Below, piece after piece: positions 19,899-28,421 of a stretch of 64,000 nucleotides of DNA. Within the stretch, counting starts at the first letter, position 1, and each line of letters begins with the position of its first letter. This stretch comes from Sphingomonas turrisvirgatae. GTDB taxonomy: Bacteria; Pseudomonadota; Alphaproteobacteria; Sphingomonadales; Sphingomonadaceae. The notes below the pieces were generated by a model that made no database searches, was not told the DNA's origin, and was given only the letters and a program-made list of their open reading frames with translations. The stretch lies in contig NZ_MDDS01000057.1 of assembly GCF_001721295.1 (NCBI RefSeq), positions 124,001 to 188,000 of the forward strand. The letters run 5' to 3'. The translations under genes were made by a program, and so were the position numbers.

Positions 19899-19929
19899 AA
19901 AGGCCGCGGATGCGATTCCGCGGCCTTTT
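19899..19929 (+). terminator. Rho-independent terminator of the ATP synthase operon
   Basis: A perfect 12-bp stem (19899-19910 with 19917-19928) with the loop TGCGAT and a run of T, just after atpC. Confidence 0.93.
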
Positions 19930-19952
19930 GCATGACATCGAGCAGGGCACTG

Positions 19953-20016
19953 CCCCAACCCCTCTCCCGCCGGGAGAGGGAGGGAGCCGACTTAGTCGGC
20001 GGAAGGGTGAGGGCGA
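19953..20016. repeat. intergenic repeat, family A copy 1
   Basis: Two hairpins in a row: CCTCTCCC/GGGAGAGG, then GCCGAC-tta-GTCGGC, followed by GGAAGGGTGAGGGCGAT. The same order and the same 3' block occur at 35077-35144, where the second hairpin has a different sequence but still pairs. It fills the space between the atpC terminator and cpaF. Confidence 0.8.
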
Positions 20017-20131
20017 TCCGCCCGCCCGTAGCGCCGGCTAGGCCTTGGGCGCATCGGCGCACCGCATGGTTAGGAACTTGTAAAACCTTGTGCCCTAATC
20101 CCTCCGCATTGGATTAACGCGGGGAGTTGGC

Positions 20132-21679
20132 GTGAGCGCATTCGGACGTCGAAGCGGACCTGGGGCGACGCCTGGCCGGCCGGCCTTCGGCGTCGCGCGG
20201 CCGATGCAGGGTGGCCCGTCCCGCCCCTCCGACCAGACGGGCGGCGACCAGTTCCCGCCGCTGCATGACGTGCCGCTGCCCGGCGCCAGCCAGGCGTCGG
20301 CCGATACGGCCGATCCGGGCGCCAGCATGGGCAGCCAGTCGGTCGGCGAGGCGATGGCGCGGCTGACCGATCGCCAGAACCAGTCCGGCGACGCCGGGTC
20401 CTCGCGCGTCGAGGGCTTCGAAGCGTCGATCCACCGCATCAAGGAACAGGTGCTCCCTCGCCTGCTCGAGCGAGTCGATCCCGAAGCCGCCGCGACGCTG
20501 AACAAGGACGAGCTGGCCGAGGAATTCCGCCCGATCATCGGCGAAGTGCTCGCCGAACTGAAGTTGACGCTCAATCGCCGCGAACAGTTCGCGCTCGAAA
20601 AGGTGCTGGTCGACGAGCTCCTGGGCCTCGGCCCGCTTGAGGAGCTGCTGTCCGACAGCGCGATCAGCGACATCATGGTCAACGGTCCCGATCAGACCTT
20701 CGTCGAGCGCAAGGGCAAGCTCGAACTCGCCAACATTCAGTTCCGCGACGAAGAACATCTGTTCCAGATCGCCCAGCGCATCTGCAACTCGGTCGGCCGC
20801 CGCGTCGACCAGACCACCCCGCTCGCCGACGCGCGCCTCAAGGACGGCTCCCGCGTCAACGTGATCGTGCCGCCGCTCAGCCTCAAGGGCACGGCGATCT
20901 CGATCCGTAAGTTCTCGGACAAGCCGATCACGCTCGACATGTATGTCGGCTTCGGTTCGATGTCGCAGCAGATGTGCACGATGCTGAAGGTCGCCGGCGC
21001 CAGCCGCTTCAACATCGTCATCTCGGGCGGTACCGGCTCGGGCAAGACGACGATGCTCAACGCGCTGTCGAAGATGATCGACCCGGGCGAACGCGTGCTG
21101 ACGATCGAGGACGCGGCCGAACTGCGCCTGCAACAGCCGCACTGGCTGCCGCTGGAAACGCGCCCGCCGAACCTGGAGGGGCAAGGCGAGATCACGATCC
21201 GCGACCTCGTCAAGAACGCGCTACGTATGCGCCCGGACCGCATCATCCTGGGCGAAATTCGTGGCAGCGAGTGTTTCGACCTCCTGTCCGCGATGAACAC
21301 CGGCCATGACGGGTCCATGTGTACGCTTCACTCCAACTCCCCGCGCGAATGCCTGGGGCGTATGGAGAACATGGTCATGATGGGCGACATCAAGATCCCG
21401 AAGGAAGCCATCAGCCGGCAGATCGCCGACTCGGTCGACCTGATCGTTCAGGTCAAGCGCCTGCGCGACGGCAGCCGTCGCGTGACCAACATCACCGAAG
21501 TGATCGGCATGGAAGGTCCGGTCATCGTCACGCAGGAACTGTTCAAGTTCGAATATCTCGACGAGACCGCCGACGGCAAGATCATCGGCGAATATCGCTC
21601 GATGGGCCTGCGCCCCTATACGCTGGAAAAGGCGCGCGCATTCGGCTTCGACCAGGCGCTGCTCGAGGCGTGTCTCTGA
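20132..21679 (+). CDS. cpaF: CpaF-family secretion/pilus ATPase, standalone
   Basis: A 515-residue hexameric-type traffic ATPase. The first 90 residues are Gly/Pro-rich and variable; then come the helical N-domain and the ATPase core with Walker A GGTGSGKTT near residue 298, EDAAELRLQQPHW (Asp-box region), ILGEIRGSECFDLL (Walker B) and GSMCTLHSNS (His box). CpaF energises Flp/Tad pilus assembly. No other cpa or tad gene lies in the window, so its partners are elsewhere or it serves another machine. The start is a GTG with GGGGAG upstream. Confidence 0.9.
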   Translation: MSAFGRRSGPGATPGRPAFGVARPMQGGPSRPSDQTGGDQFPPLHDVPLPGASQASADTADPGASMGSQSVGEAMARLTDRQNQSGDAGSSRVEGFEASIHRIKEQVLPRLLERVDPEAAATLNKDELAEEFRPIIGEVLAELKLTLNRREQFALEKVLVDELLGLGPLEELLSDSAISDIMVNGPDQTFVERKGKLELANIQFRDEEHLFQIAQRICNSVGRRVDQTTPLADARLKDGSRVNVIVPPLSLKGTAISIRKFSDKPITLDMYVGFGSMSQQMCTMLKVAGASRFNIVISGGTGSGKTTMLNALSKMIDPGERVLTIEDAAELRLQQPHWLPLETRPPNLEGQGEITIRDLVKNALRMRPDRIILGEIRGSECFDLLSAMNTGHDGSMCTLHSNSPRECLGRMENMVMMGDIKIPKEAISRQIADSVDLIVQVKRLRDGSRRVTNITEVIGMEGPVIVTQELFKFEYLDETADGKIIGEYRSMGLRPYTLEKARAFGFDQALLEACL

Positions 21680-21754
21680 CGCGCCGTCGCCGATCGGACA
21701 TTAACCGCGTCTGGTAGGGGTCGCACAGCCGGATCGGCCATCTAATATGGCCGC

Positions 21755-22927
21755 ATGAGGCCGCTGCGCATCCTGCTGCTGTTGCTGCTCGCGTTCGCCA
21801 GCATGCCGCTGGCTGCCAGCCCCGCGGCGGATACGCTGGCGGCGGACAGCGAGGCGCGCTGGGTGCCGTTCCAGCTGACGACCGGCAACCAGATCCGCTT
21901 CCGTGCGCTCATGGACGGCCGCTGGGTCGATGCAATGCTCGACACCGGCCTCAGCGACACCGCCGTCTCCGCCAGCTTCGCGCGCGCGGCGGGGATGAAG
22001 CCGCTGGTTCAGGCGCATGCCGATGCGATCGGCGGCGCGATCCCGCTCGCCTGGACGGGCCTTGGCCGCGTCGAGATCGGCGGCCTCGTTCGCACCGGCG
22101 GCCGCATCGCGATCATCACCGCAGATCCGCGCGCAACGGGTCCGGATGCGGTGGACCTGTTCGTGGGTGGCGACCTGCTCGCCGGCCATGCGCTCGACAT
22201 CGACTATGCCGCGCGCCGCTTCCGCCTGCTGCCATCCGGACGCATGCCGTTTCGCGGCGTGACGATGCCGCTGCGCCTTGCCGGATCGAACAATCTCTAT
22301 CTGACCGAACTTGCCATCGGCGTACGGGTCCAGCGCGGGGTCATCGTGGATACCGGCGATGGTGCCATGCTCACCCTGACTCGCTCGACCTGGCGGAACA
22401 GCGGCGCGCAGGCTGGACCGGTGACGAGCGCCGTCGCCTATGGCGCTGGGGGCCGGGTCGAAACCGATCTCGTCCTGCTGCCTGACCTGCGGCTTGGCAC
22501 CCTTCCCCCGCAAACGGCAGAGCTTCGGATCGAGGGTGACACCGGCTTTACCGCGCGCAAGGGAGCCGCCGGGCGGATCGGCGGTGGACTGCTGCGCCGT
22601 CATCGCGTCCTGCTCGATCCACGCGCCGGGCGGATGATCCTCGCAGTGAACGACGCGGCATGGCAGCCCAGCCGATCGACCAGCGGACTGATGACCGCTC
22701 AGGACGGACGACGGCTCAAAGTGCTCCATGTCATGCGCGGCAGCCCGGCGGCGGCGACCGGCTGGACCGCGGGCGCCGAAATCTGCGCAGTCGACGGTGC
22801 GGCGATCCCTTCGGCCTATGCGACCAGTGCGGTCGCCGGCTGGTCGGTCGGGACGCCGGGCCGCGTCGTGCAGCTCGACCTGTGCGACGGCAACCGCCGC
22901 AGCCTGACGCTGGCCCGCTTCTACTAG
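21755..22927 (+). CDS. exported retropepsin-like aspartyl protease with C-terminal PDZ-like domain
   Basis: A 390-residue protein with a clear signal peptide (LRILLLLLLAFASMPLAAS). Two aspartyl-protease halves follow: the first has AMLDTGLSDTAVS (DTG near residue 69), the second GVIVDTGDGAML (near residue 200). The last 100 residues, including LKVLHVMRGSPAAATGW and AEICAVDG, look like a PDZ-type fold, as in related bacterial aspartyl proteases that carry this tail. Two DTG motifs in one chain suggest a pepsin-like pseudodimer instead of a homodimer. The location is predicted periplasmic; the substrate is unknown. Confidence 0.8.
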   Translation: MRPLRILLLLLLAFASMPLAASPAADTLAADSEARWVPFQLTTGNQIRFRALMDGRWVDAMLDTGLSDTAVSASFARAAGMKPLVQAHADAIGGAIPLAWTGLGRVEIGGLVRTGGRIAIITADPRATGPDAVDLFVGGDLLAGHALDIDYAARRFRLLPSGRMPFRGVTMPLRLAGSNNLYLTELAIGVRVQRGVIVDTGDGAMLTLTRSTWRNSGAQAGPVTSAVAYGAGGRVETDLVLLPDLRLGTLPPQTAELRIEGDTGFTARKGAAGRIGGGLLRRHRVLLDPRAGRMILAVNDAAWQPSRSTSGLMTAQDGRRLKVLHVMRGSPAAATGWTAGAEICAVDGAAIPSAYATSAVAGWSVGTPGRVVQLDLCDGNRRSLTLARFY

Positions 22928-22945
22928 GGCCGCTTCCCCGCCAAG

Positions 22946-23155
22946 CTAACCCTTGATCGCCAGCGCCGCGGTCACCACCGCGCCCAGGATCGCCAGGATC
23001 TGGACCAGCGTCCACGGCATGAACCCGACCGCATCGGGATCGCTGCGCCGCGTGCGCCGCCAGTCCGCGATGCCGCTGCCCGCCGCAAGTGTCAGCCAGG
23101 CACCCACCCCAATCCACATCGGTCCTTGCATCGCACCGCGCTCCGTTTCACTCAT
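22946..23155 (-). CDS. small two-helix membrane protein, unknown function
   Basis: A 69-residue product with two predicted membrane helices (about residues 10-28 and 47-68) joined by a basic loop WRRTRRSDPD. I chose the ATG at 23155 (MSETERGAMQGP), because the nine residues of the longer frame overlap the start of the divergent methyltransferase gene. Its start codon is only 25 bases from that gene. No family is recognised; the hydrophobic pattern and the clean start support a real gene. Confidence 0.6.
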   Translation of the reverse strand: MSETERGAMQGPMWIGVGAWLTLAAGSGIADWRRTRRSDPDAVGFMPWTLVQILAILGAVVTAALAIKG

Positions 23156-23180
23156 CGTGGACGAACCAAGAGGAGCCCCC

Positions 23181-23993
23181 ATGCGCTACGCCCTGTCCGT
23201 CGTCGCCATCACTGCCGCCATCGCCACCGCCGCGATCGGCGCGCCCCAGATGGGGGCGCCTTCAGCCGAATTGAAGGCCGCCGTCGCCGCATCGACCCGC
23301 ACGCCCGCCAATGTCGCGCGCGACCGCTATCGCCACCCGGCCGAAACGCTCGCCTTTTTCGGGGTGAAGCCTGGCGACACGGTGGTGGAACTATGGCCCG
23401 GCGGCGGCTGGTACACTGAAATTCTGGCGCCCTATACGAAGTCGGGCGGTGGCGCGCTTTGGGCCGCCGCGCCCCGGCCCAACGGGGTCAAGGGCGTGCA
23501 GGCGCTTCAGGCGAAGGACGCCGCACTCTATGGCGCGGTCAAGCTCGCGGCATTTCCCGCGCTGGATCCCGCCGCGGCCAAGGTCCCGGACAACAGCGCC
23601 GATGTCGTGCTGACCTTCCGCAACATCCACAACTGGAAGATGGGCCAGCAGGACGTCTCCGCAACCGCGTTCAAACAGATCTTCGCGATGCTCAAGCCAG
23701 GCGGCACGCTCGGCATCGTCGAGCATCGCCTGCCCGAAAGCGCCGACAGTGCGCGCGAAAAGACCAGCGGCTATCTCAAGGTATCGACCGTCAAGCAGCT
23801 TGCCGCCGCCGCCGGCTTTCGTTTGGCCGGAGAGAGCGAGATCAATGCCAACCCCAAGGACACGGCCGACTATCCTAAGGGCGTCTGGACGTTGCCGCCG
23901 AACTTTGCTGAAAAGGATGTCGACCGCGCGAAGTACGACGCGATTGGCGAAAGCGACCGCATGACGCTGAAGTTCGTTAAGCCCAAGCAGTGA
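23181..23993 (+). CDS. exported class I SAM-dependent methyltransferase-like protein
   Basis: A 270-residue protein with an N-terminal signal peptide (MRYALSVVAITAAIATAAIG) followed by a Rossmann methyltransferase core. Motif I reads VVELWPGGGWYTEIL, then ADVVLTFRNIHNW and LKPGGTLGIVEHRLP as motifs IV-VI. Related predicted methyltransferases with signal peptides occur in many proteobacteria, but S-adenosylmethionine is a cytoplasmic cofactor, so the export prediction is at odds with the fold. The ATG at 23181 has an AGAGGAG Shine-Dalgarno, and longer frames overlap the divergent gene. A bidirectional hairpin follows. Confidence 0.85.
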   Translation: MRYALSVVAITAAIATAAIGAPQMGAPSAELKAAVAASTRTPANVARDRYRHPAETLAFFGVKPGDTVVELWPGGGWYTEILAPYTKSGGGALWAAAPRPNGVKGVQALQAKDAALYGAVKLAAFPALDPAAAKVPDNSADVVLTFRNIHNWKMGQQDVSATAFKQIFAMLKPGGTLGIVEHRLPESADSAREKTSGYLKVSTVKQLAAAAGFRLAGESEINANPKDTADYPKGVWTLPPNFAEKDVDRAKYDAIGESDRMTLKFVKPKQ

Positions 23994-24001
23994 CCGGCGG
24001 C

Positions 24002-24024
24002 GGGGCCGTGACGGTCACGGCCCC
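24002..24024. terminator. bidirectional hairpin between convergent genes
   Basis: GGGGCCGTGAC-G-GTCACGGCCCC is an almost continuous palindrome, 8 bases after the methyltransferase stop codon and 7 before the amidohydrolase stop codon. The T run is weak, so termination strength is uncertain. Confidence 0.6.
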
Positions 24025-24030
24025 GGCCCC

Positions 24031-25326
24031 TTAATCCTTGTGCACCACCCCGGCGCGCATCACGAACCCCACCGATTTCAGCACCTTCACATCGGCCAGC
24101 GGGTCGCCGCTCACCGCGATGATGTCGGCGCTCTTGCCCGGTTCGATGCTGCCGACTTCCTTGGCGAGCCCTAGCAGGTCCGCGGCATTAGTCGTCGCCG
24201 CCTCGATCGCCTGCATCGGCGTCATGCCGTGCTTGACGAGCAGTTCGAACTCGTCGGCATTGCGGCCGTGCTTCGACACGCCGGCATCGGTGCCGAACGC
24301 GACCTTGACGCCCGCCGGCACCGCCTTTTCCAGCGCCTTGCCGGTGATCGAGATGCGCCAGTCGATCTTGGCCCGCACTTCAGGCGGATAGGCGTTCGGG
24401 TCCTTGGCGATCCGCTCCAGATAGCCGTTCACGGTGGACAAGGTGGGGACGTAATAGGCGCCGGTCTTCTTGAACAGGGCAATGCTGTCGGCGTCCATCA
24501 GCGTGCCGTGCTCGATCGAATCCGCTCCGGCGCGCAGCGCGAGGGTGATGCCGTCGGCGCCATGCGCATGGACCGCGACCTTCTTGCCATAAAGATGCGC
24601 GGTCTCGACGATCGCCTTGGCTTCATCGTCGAACATCTGCTTGCCCAGTCCGGCGCCGATCCGGCTGTTGACGCCGCCCGTGGTCGCGATCTTGATGACG
24701 TCGACGCCGCGCCCGATCTGGCGGCGCACTGCCCTGCGGCACGCCTCCGGGCCGTCGCACAGATTCTCGGTGCCGATGGTCGAGTGCAAGTGGTCGTCGA
24801 TGCCCAGCCGCGCATCCATATGGCCCGATGTGGTCGAGATCGACCGCCCCGCATCGATGATGCGCGGCCCATCGGCCCAGCCCCGCGCGATCGCGTCGCG
24901 CAGCGCGAGCGTCGCGCCATCGTCGCCCAGATTGCGGACCGTGGTGAACCCGGCAAGCAGCGTCTTGCGCGCGTTCCACAGCGTCTCATAGGCACCCAGC
25001 TGCGCGCTGTCGGTCACGCTGGCGAGCAGCCCCTCCTGTCCGGCGCGGTCCGAACTCAGATGCACATGCGCATCGATCAGCCCGGGAAGCACGGTCCTGT
25101 TGCGCAAGTCGATGACCGGCGCTTCGCCGAGCGGCGTGACATGCCCGTCATACACGCCGACGATCCGCCCGCCGCGGATCGCGATGGTGCTCGCGCCGCG
25201 CGGCGCCTGCCCCGGACGGTCGATCAGCTTGCCGGCGTGGATATAGTGATCGGCAGCCGGTGCAGCGGTTTGCGCCAGCGCGCTGCCGGACATCAGCAGC
25301 GCAACCGTAATGGCCAGAGCCTTCAT
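24031..25326 (-). CDS. exported amidohydrolase-family metal-dependent hydrolase
   Basis: A 431-residue protein of the imidazolonepropionase/Xaa-Pro dipeptidase-like branch of the amidohydrolase superfamily. It has a signal peptide (MKALAITVALLMSGSALAQ), the metal-binding DAHVHLSS after strand 1, further ligands in VHAHGADG and IEHGTLMD, and the catalytic Asp in FGTDAGVSKHG. Exported members of this group act on dipeptides, hydantoins or lactones; the substrate cannot be inferred here. It lies between the exported methyltransferase and phaR and shares a strand with phaR, 37 bases apart. Confidence 0.88.
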   Translation of the reverse strand: MKALAITVALLMSGSALAQTAAPAADHYIHAGKLIDRPGQAPRGASTIAIRGGRIVGVYDGHVTPLGEAPVIDLRNRTVLPGLIDAHVHLSSDRAGQEGLLASVTDSAQLGAYETLWNARKTLLAGFTTVRNLGDDGATLALRDAIARGWADGPRIIDAGRSISTTSGHMDARLGIDDHLHSTIGTENLCDGPEACRRAVRRQIGRGVDVIKIATTGGVNSRIGAGLGKQMFDDEAKAIVETAHLYGKKVAVHAHGADGITLALRAGADSIEHGTLMDADSIALFKKTGAYYVPTLSTVNGYLERIAKDPNAYPPEVRAKIDWRISITGKALEKAVPAGVKVAFGTDAGVSKHGRNADEFELLVKHGMTPMQAIEAATTNAADLLGLAKEVGSIEPGKSADIIAVSGDPLADVKVLKSVGFVMRAGVVHKD

Positions 25327-25363
25327 AAGTCCCCCGATTTCGTTCCGGGTGAGACTATGGCGC

Positions 25364-25924
25364 TCAACTGAGCTTGTCGACCTGATCCTTGAGCGCGGAC
25401 AGCTGCGCCTTCAATGCCGCAATCTCGTCGTCCTTGCTGCGTTCCGGTGCCGGGGCCGGCGCAGGCGCCGCGGCATTCGCGCCCGGCTTGAACGCTTCGG
25501 CCGCCGCCTCGAACATCGCCATGTTGCGCTTGGCCAGTTCGGCAAAGGGCGAATTGGCGAACGCACCCTCGACGGCCGATTTGAACTGCTCCTGGTTGCG
25601 GCGGAAACTGTCCATCGACGCTTCCAGATAACCCGGCACCATCGCCTGCATCGAATCGCCGTACAGGGCGATCAGCTGGCGCAGGAAGCTGACCGGCAGC
25701 AGCGTCTGGCCGCGCGCTTCCTCTTCCATGATGATCTGCGTCAGCACATTGTGCGTGATGTCTTCCTCGGTCTTCGCATCGACGACCTTGAAGTCGCGGC
25801 CCTCGCGCGTCATCGCGGCCAGGTGGTCGAGCGTGATGTAGGACGAGGTTTCAGTGTTGTAGAGGCGGCGGTTGGCGTATTTCTTGATGATGACCGGGCC
25901 GTTCGGATTTGCGGTCTTCTTCAT
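25364..25924 (-). CDS. phaR: polyhydroxyalkanoate synthesis repressor PhaR
   Basis: A 186-residue protein with the PHB/PHA accumulation regulator DNA-binding domain at the N-terminus (VIIKKYANRRLYNTETSSYI, about residues 10-30), the PHB_acc domain (roughly 60-110, with LIALYGDSMQAMVPGYLE), and a C-terminal Ala/Pro linker plus coiled coil. PhaR binds polyhydroxyalkanoate granules and DNA and represses phasin and its own gene until polymer forms. I chose the ATG at 25924 because the conserved domain starts right after it. It is divergent from a PhaC-like hydrolase, with 27 bases between the start codons. Confidence 0.95.
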   Translation of the reverse strand: MKKTANPNGPVIIKKYANRRLYNTETSSYITLDHLAAMTREGRDFKVVDAKTEEDITHNVLTQIIMEEEARGQTLLPVSFLRQLIALYGDSMQAMVPGYLEASMDSFRRNQEQFKSAVEGAFANSPFAELAKRNMAMFEAAAEAFKPGANAAAPAPAPAPERSKDDEIAALKAQLSALKDQVDKLS

Positions 25925-25951
25925 GCTGGCCCCCGGGAAGATGTGTCTGAC

Positions 25952-27013
25952 ATGCCTGTAACACCAATGGATACCGCACCGCAACACGGCCCCCGCCCCC
26001 TGCCGCTGTTCCTTGAACTGCTGCGCAACGAAACCGCAGCATCACCGGACCGGCGCGCGGCCGCGCTCAGGGGGCTTGCCGCCTATCAGGATGCCCGCCG
26101 GCCCCGCCCGCGCCGCGCCATGCCGGTCATTGCGAGCGCGGGCCGTGCGGTCCTGCGCGACTATGGCGGTGACGGCCCGCCGGTCGTGTTCGTCCCCTCG
26201 CTGATCAATCCGCCGGTGGTGCTGGATATGCCGCATGGCCGCTCGCTGCTGCGCTGGTTGTCGCGGCAGGGCTTGCGCCCGCTGCTGGTCGATTGGGGCG
26301 ATCCGACGCCGCACGATTGCGGCCAGGACGTGACCGCTCATATCGAAACGATGTTGCTGCCGCTGCTGCGCAGCATCGGCGAACCGGTCGCGCTGGTCGG
26401 CTATTGCCTGGGCGGCACGATGGCGCTGGCTGCTGCTGCAGCGCATCGTGTGCGCGGCCTCGCGCTGATCGCTGCGCCGTGGCGCTTCTCGGGCTTCGGG
26501 CCGGCAGCGCTCGGCTCGATCGACCGGCTCTGGCACGCCGCCCAGCCAACGTGCGAGCGGCTCGGGCTGGTGCCGATGGAGGTGCTTCAGTCCGGGTTCT
26601 GGCAGTTGGACCCAGGCCGCACCATCGCCAAGTTCGAGCGATTCGGCCGCTTGCCGCCCGACAGCGCGCAGGCCAGGCAGTTCGTGGCGATGGAGGATTG
26701 GGCCAATGCCGGCGCGCCGCTCACCTATGCGGCGGGGCGGCAGATGTTCGACGATCTGTTCTGCGCCGATCTGCCCGGGCGCGGCCATTGGCAAGTCGGG
26801 GGAGCGATCGCCGATCCCGCCGCCCTGCCCTGCGCGGCGGTCGAATTCGTATCGCTGACCGATCGCATCGTCCCTGCGGCAAGCGCCGCCGGCCTCGCGG
26901 ATCACCGCGCGCTGCGGCTGGGCCATGTCGGCATGGTGGTCGGCTCGTCGGCACGGCAGTCGCTCTGGCAACCGCTTGCGGACTGGCTTGTTGCGCTGCC
27001 GCATATTAGATGA
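25952..27013 (+). CDS. PhaC-like alpha/beta hydrolase
   Basis: A 353-residue alpha/beta hydrolase related to class III-type polyhydroxyalkanoate synthases. The lipase box has cysteine, GYCLGGTM (Cys about residue 152), as in PhaC, and the triad can be completed by Asp in SLTDRIVP (about 304) and His in LGHVGMVVG (about 325). It is much shorter than classical PhaC (about 570 residues) and lacks its long N-domain, so polymerase activity is uncertain; an esterase or depolymerase role is also possible. The start could be the ATG at 25952 or 25967. A thiolase gene follows 28 bases downstream. Confidence 0.82.
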   Translation: MPVTPMDTAPQHGPRPLPLFLELLRNETAASPDRRAAALRGLAAYQDARRPRPRRAMPVIASAGRAVLRDYGGDGPPVVFVPSLINPPVVLDMPHGRSLLRWLSRQGLRPLLVDWGDPTPHDCGQDVTAHIETMLLPLLRSIGEPVALVGYCLGGTMALAAAAAHRVRGLALIAAPWRFSGFGPAALGSIDRLWHAAQPTCERLGLVPMEVLQSGFWQLDPGRTIAKFERFGRLPPDSAQARQFVAMEDWANAGAPLTYAAGRQMFDDLFCADLPGRGHWQVGGAIADPAALPCAAVEFVSLTDRIVPAASAAGLADHRALRLGHVGMVVGSSARQSLWQPLADWLVALPHIR

Positions 27014-27041
27014 GCGGCAAATTCACTCGGAGTTCGACCCC

Positions 27042-28214
27042 ATGACCGAAGTCGTCATCACCGCCGCCAAGCGTACCCCCGTCGGCAGCTTCCTCGGCGC
27101 ATTCGCCACCACCCCCGCGCACGAACTCGGCCGCGTGGCGATCGAGGCCGCGCTGGAACAGGCCGGCGTGAAGGGCGAGGAGGTAAGCGAGGTGATCCTG
27201 GGCCAGGTGCTCACCGCCGCACAGGGTCAGAACCCGGCCCGCCAGGCATCGATGGCGGCCGGCGTTCCCAAGGAAGTGCCCGCCTGGGGCATCAATCAGG
27301 TGTGCGGCTCCGGGCTGCGCGCAGTCGCGCTCGCGGCGCAGGCGATCCAGACCGGGGACGCCACGATCGTCGTTGCCGGCGGGCAGGAATCGATGTCGCT
27401 GTCGGCGCACGCCCAGTCGTTGCGCGCTGGCGCGAAGATGGGTGATGTCGGCCTGGTCGATACCATGATCAAGGACGGCCTGACCGACGTCTTCAACGGC
27501 TATCACATGGGCATCACCGCCGAAAATCTCGCCGAACAATATCAGGTGACCCGCGCCGAGCAGGACGAATTCGCCGTGCGCTCGCAGAACCTCGCCGAAC
27601 AGGCGCGCGCCGATGGCAAGTTCAAGGACGAGATCGCGCCCGTGACGATCAAGGGCCGCAAGGGCGACACGATCGTCGACCAGGACGAATATATCCGCGC
27701 CGGCGCCACGCTCGACAGCATCGCCGGTCTGCGTGCCGCCTTCAAAAAGGACGGCAGCGTCACCGCCGGCAATGCCAGCGGCATCAACGACGGCGCCGCC
27801 GCGCTGGTGGTGATGAGCCGCGAGGAGGCAGAGAAGCGCGGTGCCCCGATCCTGGCAACGATCCGCAGCTGGGCGACGGCCGGGGTCGATCCCTCGATCA
27901 TGGGCATCGGCCCGGTCCCGGCAACGAAGAAGGCGCTCGCAAAGGCCGGGTGGAGCGTCGGCGACCTTGACCTCATCGAAGCGAACGAGGCCTTCGCCGC
28001 GCAGGCGCTGTCGGTCGGCAAGGAGCTCGGCTTCGATCCCGACAAGGTGAATGTCAACGGCGGCGCGATCGCCATCGGCCACCCCATCGGCGCCAGCGGC
28101 GCGCGCGTCCTGACGACGTTGCTCTACGAGATGCAGCGCCGCGACGCGAAGAAGGGCCTGGCAACGCTGTGCATCGGCGGCGGCATGGGAATCGCGCTGT
28201 GCGTGGAGCGGTGA
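27042..28214 (+). CDS. acetyl-CoA C-acetyltransferase (thiolase)
   Basis: A 390-residue biosynthetic-type thiolase. The acyl-accepting Cys is in [11 protein letters not shown] (about residue 88), the catalytic His in [10 protein letters not shown] (about 347) and the second Cys in CIGGGMG (about 377). It condenses two acetyl-CoA to acetoacetyl-CoA, the first step of polyhydroxybutyrate synthesis, or works in the reverse direction in degradation. Position next to phaR and a PhaC-like gene suggests the storage-polymer route, although no acetoacetyl-CoA reductase (phaB) lies beside it. I chose the ATG at 27042, since longer frames run into the upstream gene. Confidence 0.95.
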   Translation: MTEVVITAAKRTPVGSFLGAFATTPAHELGRVAIEAALEQAGVKGEEVSEVILGQVLTAAQGQNPARQASMAAGVPKEVPAWGINQVCGSGLRAVALAAQAIQTGDATIVVAGGQESMSLSAHAQSLRAGAKMGDVGLVDTMIKDGLTDVFNGYHMGITAENLAEQYQVTRAEQDEFAVRSQNLAEQARADGKFKDEIAPVTIKGRKGDTIVDQDEYIRAGATLDSIAGLRAAFKKDGSVTAGNASGINDGAAALVVMSREEAEKRGAPILATIRSWATAGVDPSIMGIGPVPATKKALAKAGWSVGDLDLIEANEAFAAQALSVGKELGFDPDKVNVNGGAIAIGHPIGASGARVLTTLLYEMQRRDAKKGLATLCIGGGMGIALCVER

Positions 28215-28383
28215 ACGCTCGAGTTTAGAAAATAACGCGATCGGGGGGTTCTGTATCCGATTATGTCGCAGCGGCCACAGTGCACTCCGAAATTGTGGCA
28301 ATGTTGCAACAGCATGTCGGTTAAGTTCCCCCTCCGCTCCCCTTTCGCTTGCCACAGCATGAACAGGCGGTTTCAATAGCGAC

Positions 28384-28404
28384 ATTCCGGACTGCGTCCG
28401 GAGT
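28384..28404 (+). promoter_or_regulatory. leader hairpin just before the TonB receptor gene
   Basis: CCGGAC-tgc-GTCCGG, extendable by three pairs, lies 17 bases before the start codon and directly upstream of the AGGGGA ribosome binding site. There is also a 10-bp palindrome TGTTGCAACA at 28302-28311. The 207-base leader contains no gene. Confidence 0.4.
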
Positions 28405-28421
28405 GTATTTAGGGGATCCTT

